This document shows positions 22,555-24,405 of a stretch of DNA of 24,405 bases, one piece after another. The notes beneath the pieces are model-generated. The model did not search any database. It was not told where the DNA came from and was given only the letters and a program-made list of their open reading frames with translations. Source of the stretch: an uncultured Oscillospiraceae bacterium (GTDB lineage: Bacteria > Bacillota > Clostridia > Oscillospirales > Acutalibacteraceae); the NCBI GenBank assembly GCA_959596515.1, contig CAUFXR010000031.1, forward strand, positions 1-24,405, read 5' to 3'. The position numbers and the translations under genes were made by a program. Position 1 is the stretch's first letter, and each line of letters begins with the position of its first letter.

Positions 22555-24288
22555 TTGAAGCGAAATAAAGCGGTTCAAGACACCCAACAACTACAGAACA
22601 GTCAGGAAAGCGGCCTGGGAGAAGCGATTCAGAGTCCGGCCCGGAAAAAATTCCCGGTATGGGCCTGGTGGGTGATCGGCGGCGTTCTGGTGCTGGCGCT
22701 GGCTGTAGGAGGCTTTTTTGGGTATCAAAAATACCAGGAATATCAAGAGTATATCGCTATGGTGGATCAAACCTTAAATGTAGATACCTTCTATACCGGA
22801 ATTCAGGTTGAGGGAATCGATATAGGCGGAAAAACCATGGAGGAAGCGAAAGCGCTCTTGGAAGAGCATGAGAAGTCTCTGCTTCCGGATGTAAAGATCA
22901 AGGCTGTATACGACAAAAAGGAGTATACAGTGGACAATACTTACTTAAGCTTTGATTCCACGCTGGAAGCTACCCTAGAGGAAGCCTACCAGTACGCCAG
23001 AGAGGGCGATCGGGACGAGCGGTACGCCTTGGTACAAGAGCTGGAAACTCAACCGAAGAACTTCGAGGTAAAGACCGAGTTTGACGCTAATGAGAAAAAG
23101 GTGGACGACCTGGTCAAAAAAGTTGAAAAGGAATTAAACTGTGAGGTCACCGAAGCCCATGTGAAGGAATTTAACCCGGATTCTGACCCGATGTTCGTAT
23201 ACGAGGAAGGCTCTGTCGGAATCAAAGTCAAGTCTGAGGAGCTTAAACAGAGCATCATAAAGGCACTCGAGTCGGAAAAGCTGGAAAGTCAGATTAAAAT
23301 TCCGGTAACAGAGACTCAGCCAAAAACCACAGTGGAAGATGTGAAAAGGCAGACCGTTAAGCTTTCCGAATACACCACTTATTCCACCAATACGGAAAAT
23401 GGTACTCACAATATGGCGTTGTCGCTGGCGGCGACTAACGGCACTGTGCTGAAGCCGGGAGAGATCTTTTCCTTTAACGGCACGACGGGGGATACTACCA
23501 CCGGCGCTCTAGGATATCTGCCGGCCGCCGGTATTTCCAACAATAAATCCGTGCTGGTATACGGAGGCGGTATCTGCCAGTCCTCCACCACGATCTATGG
23601 CGCGGCTCTGCGGGCCGATATGGAAATTGTCACCCGCTATAACCATCGCTGGCCATCTTCTTATGTGCCCATCGGTCAGGACGCTACGGTTGACTATCCT
23701 TCCACGGACTTCCAGTTTAAAAACTCCTCGGATTATCCGATCTATATTAAAGCCTATATGGATGGAAGAACTCTGGTCGTGCAGATCTATGGCCATCCCT
23801 CGGATGAGTGGGACACAATCGAAGTAGAAAGCTGGCAGACGGGTGTGATCTCCCCGCCGCCTACTGAGTATATTACAGATAACAGCCTGCCGCAGGGTAC
23901 GAAGATGCTTTGGAATTACGCCTGTAACGGATATACCGCCGAGGGTGTCAAGGTGTTTTACAAAAACGGCCAGGAGGTCAAGAGAGAACCTATTGATTCC
24001 TCCTATTACATGGAAGGCGCCATGGTTTATAAAATAGGACCGAATACGGATCCGGCAACCGCCCGGGAAGTCGATGAAAGCGGAAATTATATCGGCGGCG
24101 GAGATCCGCCGGCGAATACATCCAGCACCACGCCGCCCGCCAGCTCTAGCACAGCTCCGAGCAGCCAACCTTCCAGCACGGCACCAAGCAGTCAGCCTTC
24201 CAGCACGGCGCCGTCTTCCAGCGGGGCGACCTCCAGCAAACCGAGCAGCGCGCCGTCCTCTTCTGAAGGAACGTCTACCGGTGGCTAA
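22555..24288 (+). CDS. Membrane-anchored YoaR/VanW-domain cell-wall protein
   Basis: This is a 577-residue protein. A cytoplasmic N terminus with a basic end (ARKKF) precedes one membrane segment at about 35-56 (WAWWVIGGVLVLALAVGGFF). The extracellular part begins with a YoaR-type putative peptidoglycan-binding domain: GIQVEGIDIGGKTMEEAKALL, then VYDKKEYTVDNTYLSF. A VanW domain follows at about 290-430, with FSFNGTTGDTT, the hallmark GGGICQSST (337-345) and NHRWPSSYVPIGQDATVDYP. The last 60 residues are a Ser/Thr/Pro tail with tandem SSTAPSSQP units and no LPXTG sorting motif. The start is TTG at 22555 with AAGGAGGGG 7 bases ahead. VanW is found in some glycopeptide-resistance clusters, but its biochemical role is unknown, and nothing here indicates resistance. 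Confidence 0.93.
   Translation: MKRNKAVQDTQQLQNSQESGLGEAIQSPARKKFPVWAWWVIGGVLVLALAVGGFFGYQKYQEYQEYIAMVDQTLNVDTFYTGIQVEGIDIGGKTMEEAKALLEEHEKSLLPDVKIKAVYDKKEYTVDNTYLSFDSTLEATLEEAYQYAREGDRDERYALVQELETQPKNFEVKTEFDANEKKVDDLVKKVEKELNCEVTEAHVKEFNPDSDPMFVYEEGSVGIKVKSEELKQSIIKALESEKLESQIKIPVTETQPKTTVEDVKRQTVKLSEYTTYSTNTENGTHNMALSLAATNGTVLKPGEIFSFNGTTGDTTTGALGYLPAAGISNNKSVLVYGGGICQSSTTIYGAALRADMEIVTRYNHRWPSSYVPIGQDATVDYPSTDFQFKNSSDYPIYIKAYMDGRTLVVQIYGHPSDEWDTIEVESWQTGVISPPPTEYITDNSLPQGTKMLWNYACNGYTAEGVKVFYKNGQEVKREPIDSSYYMEGAMVYKIGPNTDPATAREVDESGNYIGGGDPPANTSSTTPPASSSTAPSSQPSSTAPSSQPSSTAPSSSGATSSKPSSAPSSSEGTSTGG
24133..24270 (+). repeat. Low-complexity Ser/Thr/Pro-coding repeat
   Basis: The 3' end of the VanW-domain gene has near-identical 24-base units coding for PSSTAPSSQ-type peptides, followed by serine-rich codons. 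It forms a flexible wall-spanning tail and is likely to vary in length between strains through slippage. Confidence 0.8.
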
Positions 24289-24314
24289 TCAGTAAAAACA
24301 GCGTATAACGAAAA

Positions 24315-24350
24315 GCGCGGCGTGAGGTTTCAGCTTCACGCCGCTTTTTT
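24315..24350 (+). terminator. Intrinsic terminator of the VanW-domain gene
   Basis: GCGGCGTGA (24317-24325) pairs with TCACGCCGC (24336-24344), extended by a G-T and a G-C pair around a 6-base loop, and is followed by six T residues (24345-24350). It lies 28 bases after the stop codon. The remaining 55 bases of the window show nothing recognisable. Confidence 0.93.
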
Positions 24351-24405
24351 AGGCACTGTAAAGTAAATATGAAAAATTAGGACCCGAAATCAGCCAATAT
24401 CGCTA

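Overview
The window looks like chromosomal DNA of an endospore-forming, strictly or largely anaerobic Firmicute of the Clostridia type. The basis is three sporulation-type genes (spmA, spmB, a spoVB-like flippase), an oxygen-sensitive class III ribonucleotide reductase pair (nrdD, nrdG), purine-rich Shine-Dalgarno sequences before nearly every gene, and several TTG or GTG starts. Base composition is mid-range. I see no phage, insertion sequence, CRISPR, rRNA or tRNA.

Layout. 1-2,250: an AbrB-type regulator (minus) diverges from spmA-spmB (plus), followed by a gene-free stretch with a perfect inverted repeat and a 67-68 bp tandem repeat. 2,245-5,800: nrdG and nrdD (minus), separated by about 535 bp. 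nrdD has a near-perfect housekeeping promoter with an NrdR-box-like sequence in its spacer. 5,794-6,174: a 112 bp tandem repeat array directly behind that promoter. 6,291-7,838: a spoVB/MOP flippase gene (minus). 8,140-12,674: a DegV-family fatty-acid-binding protein gene, then a two-gene heterodimeric ABC exporter (plus). 12,837-14,177: a sodium/alanine-type symporter gene, whose Shine-Dalgarno lies inside an intrinsic-terminator hairpin that ends at the start codon. 14,602-18,767 (minus): a four-gene operon, LPG_synthase_TM - GT2 - GT2 - LPG_synthase_TM, made of two paralogous pairs. 18,930-21,858 (minus): ABC-2 ATPase, its permease and a UgtP/MGDG-synthase-like glycosyltransferase, as one operon with its own promoter and terminator. 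22,555-24,288: a membrane-anchored YoaR/VanW-domain protein (plus).

How it fits together. The right half is a cell-envelope neighbourhood. A UgtP-like enzyme may make a glycosyl-diacylglycerol. Two GT2 enzymes could extend or modify lipid-linked sugars, and two polytopic LPG-synthase-type proteins could handle or flip the products. An ABC-2 transporter shares the transcript of the UgtP-like gene. This functional link is inferred from gene order and families. The most interesting points are this mirrored glycolipid-type operon, the NrdR-type control site and repeat array at nrdD, and the attenuator-like leader of the symporter gene.
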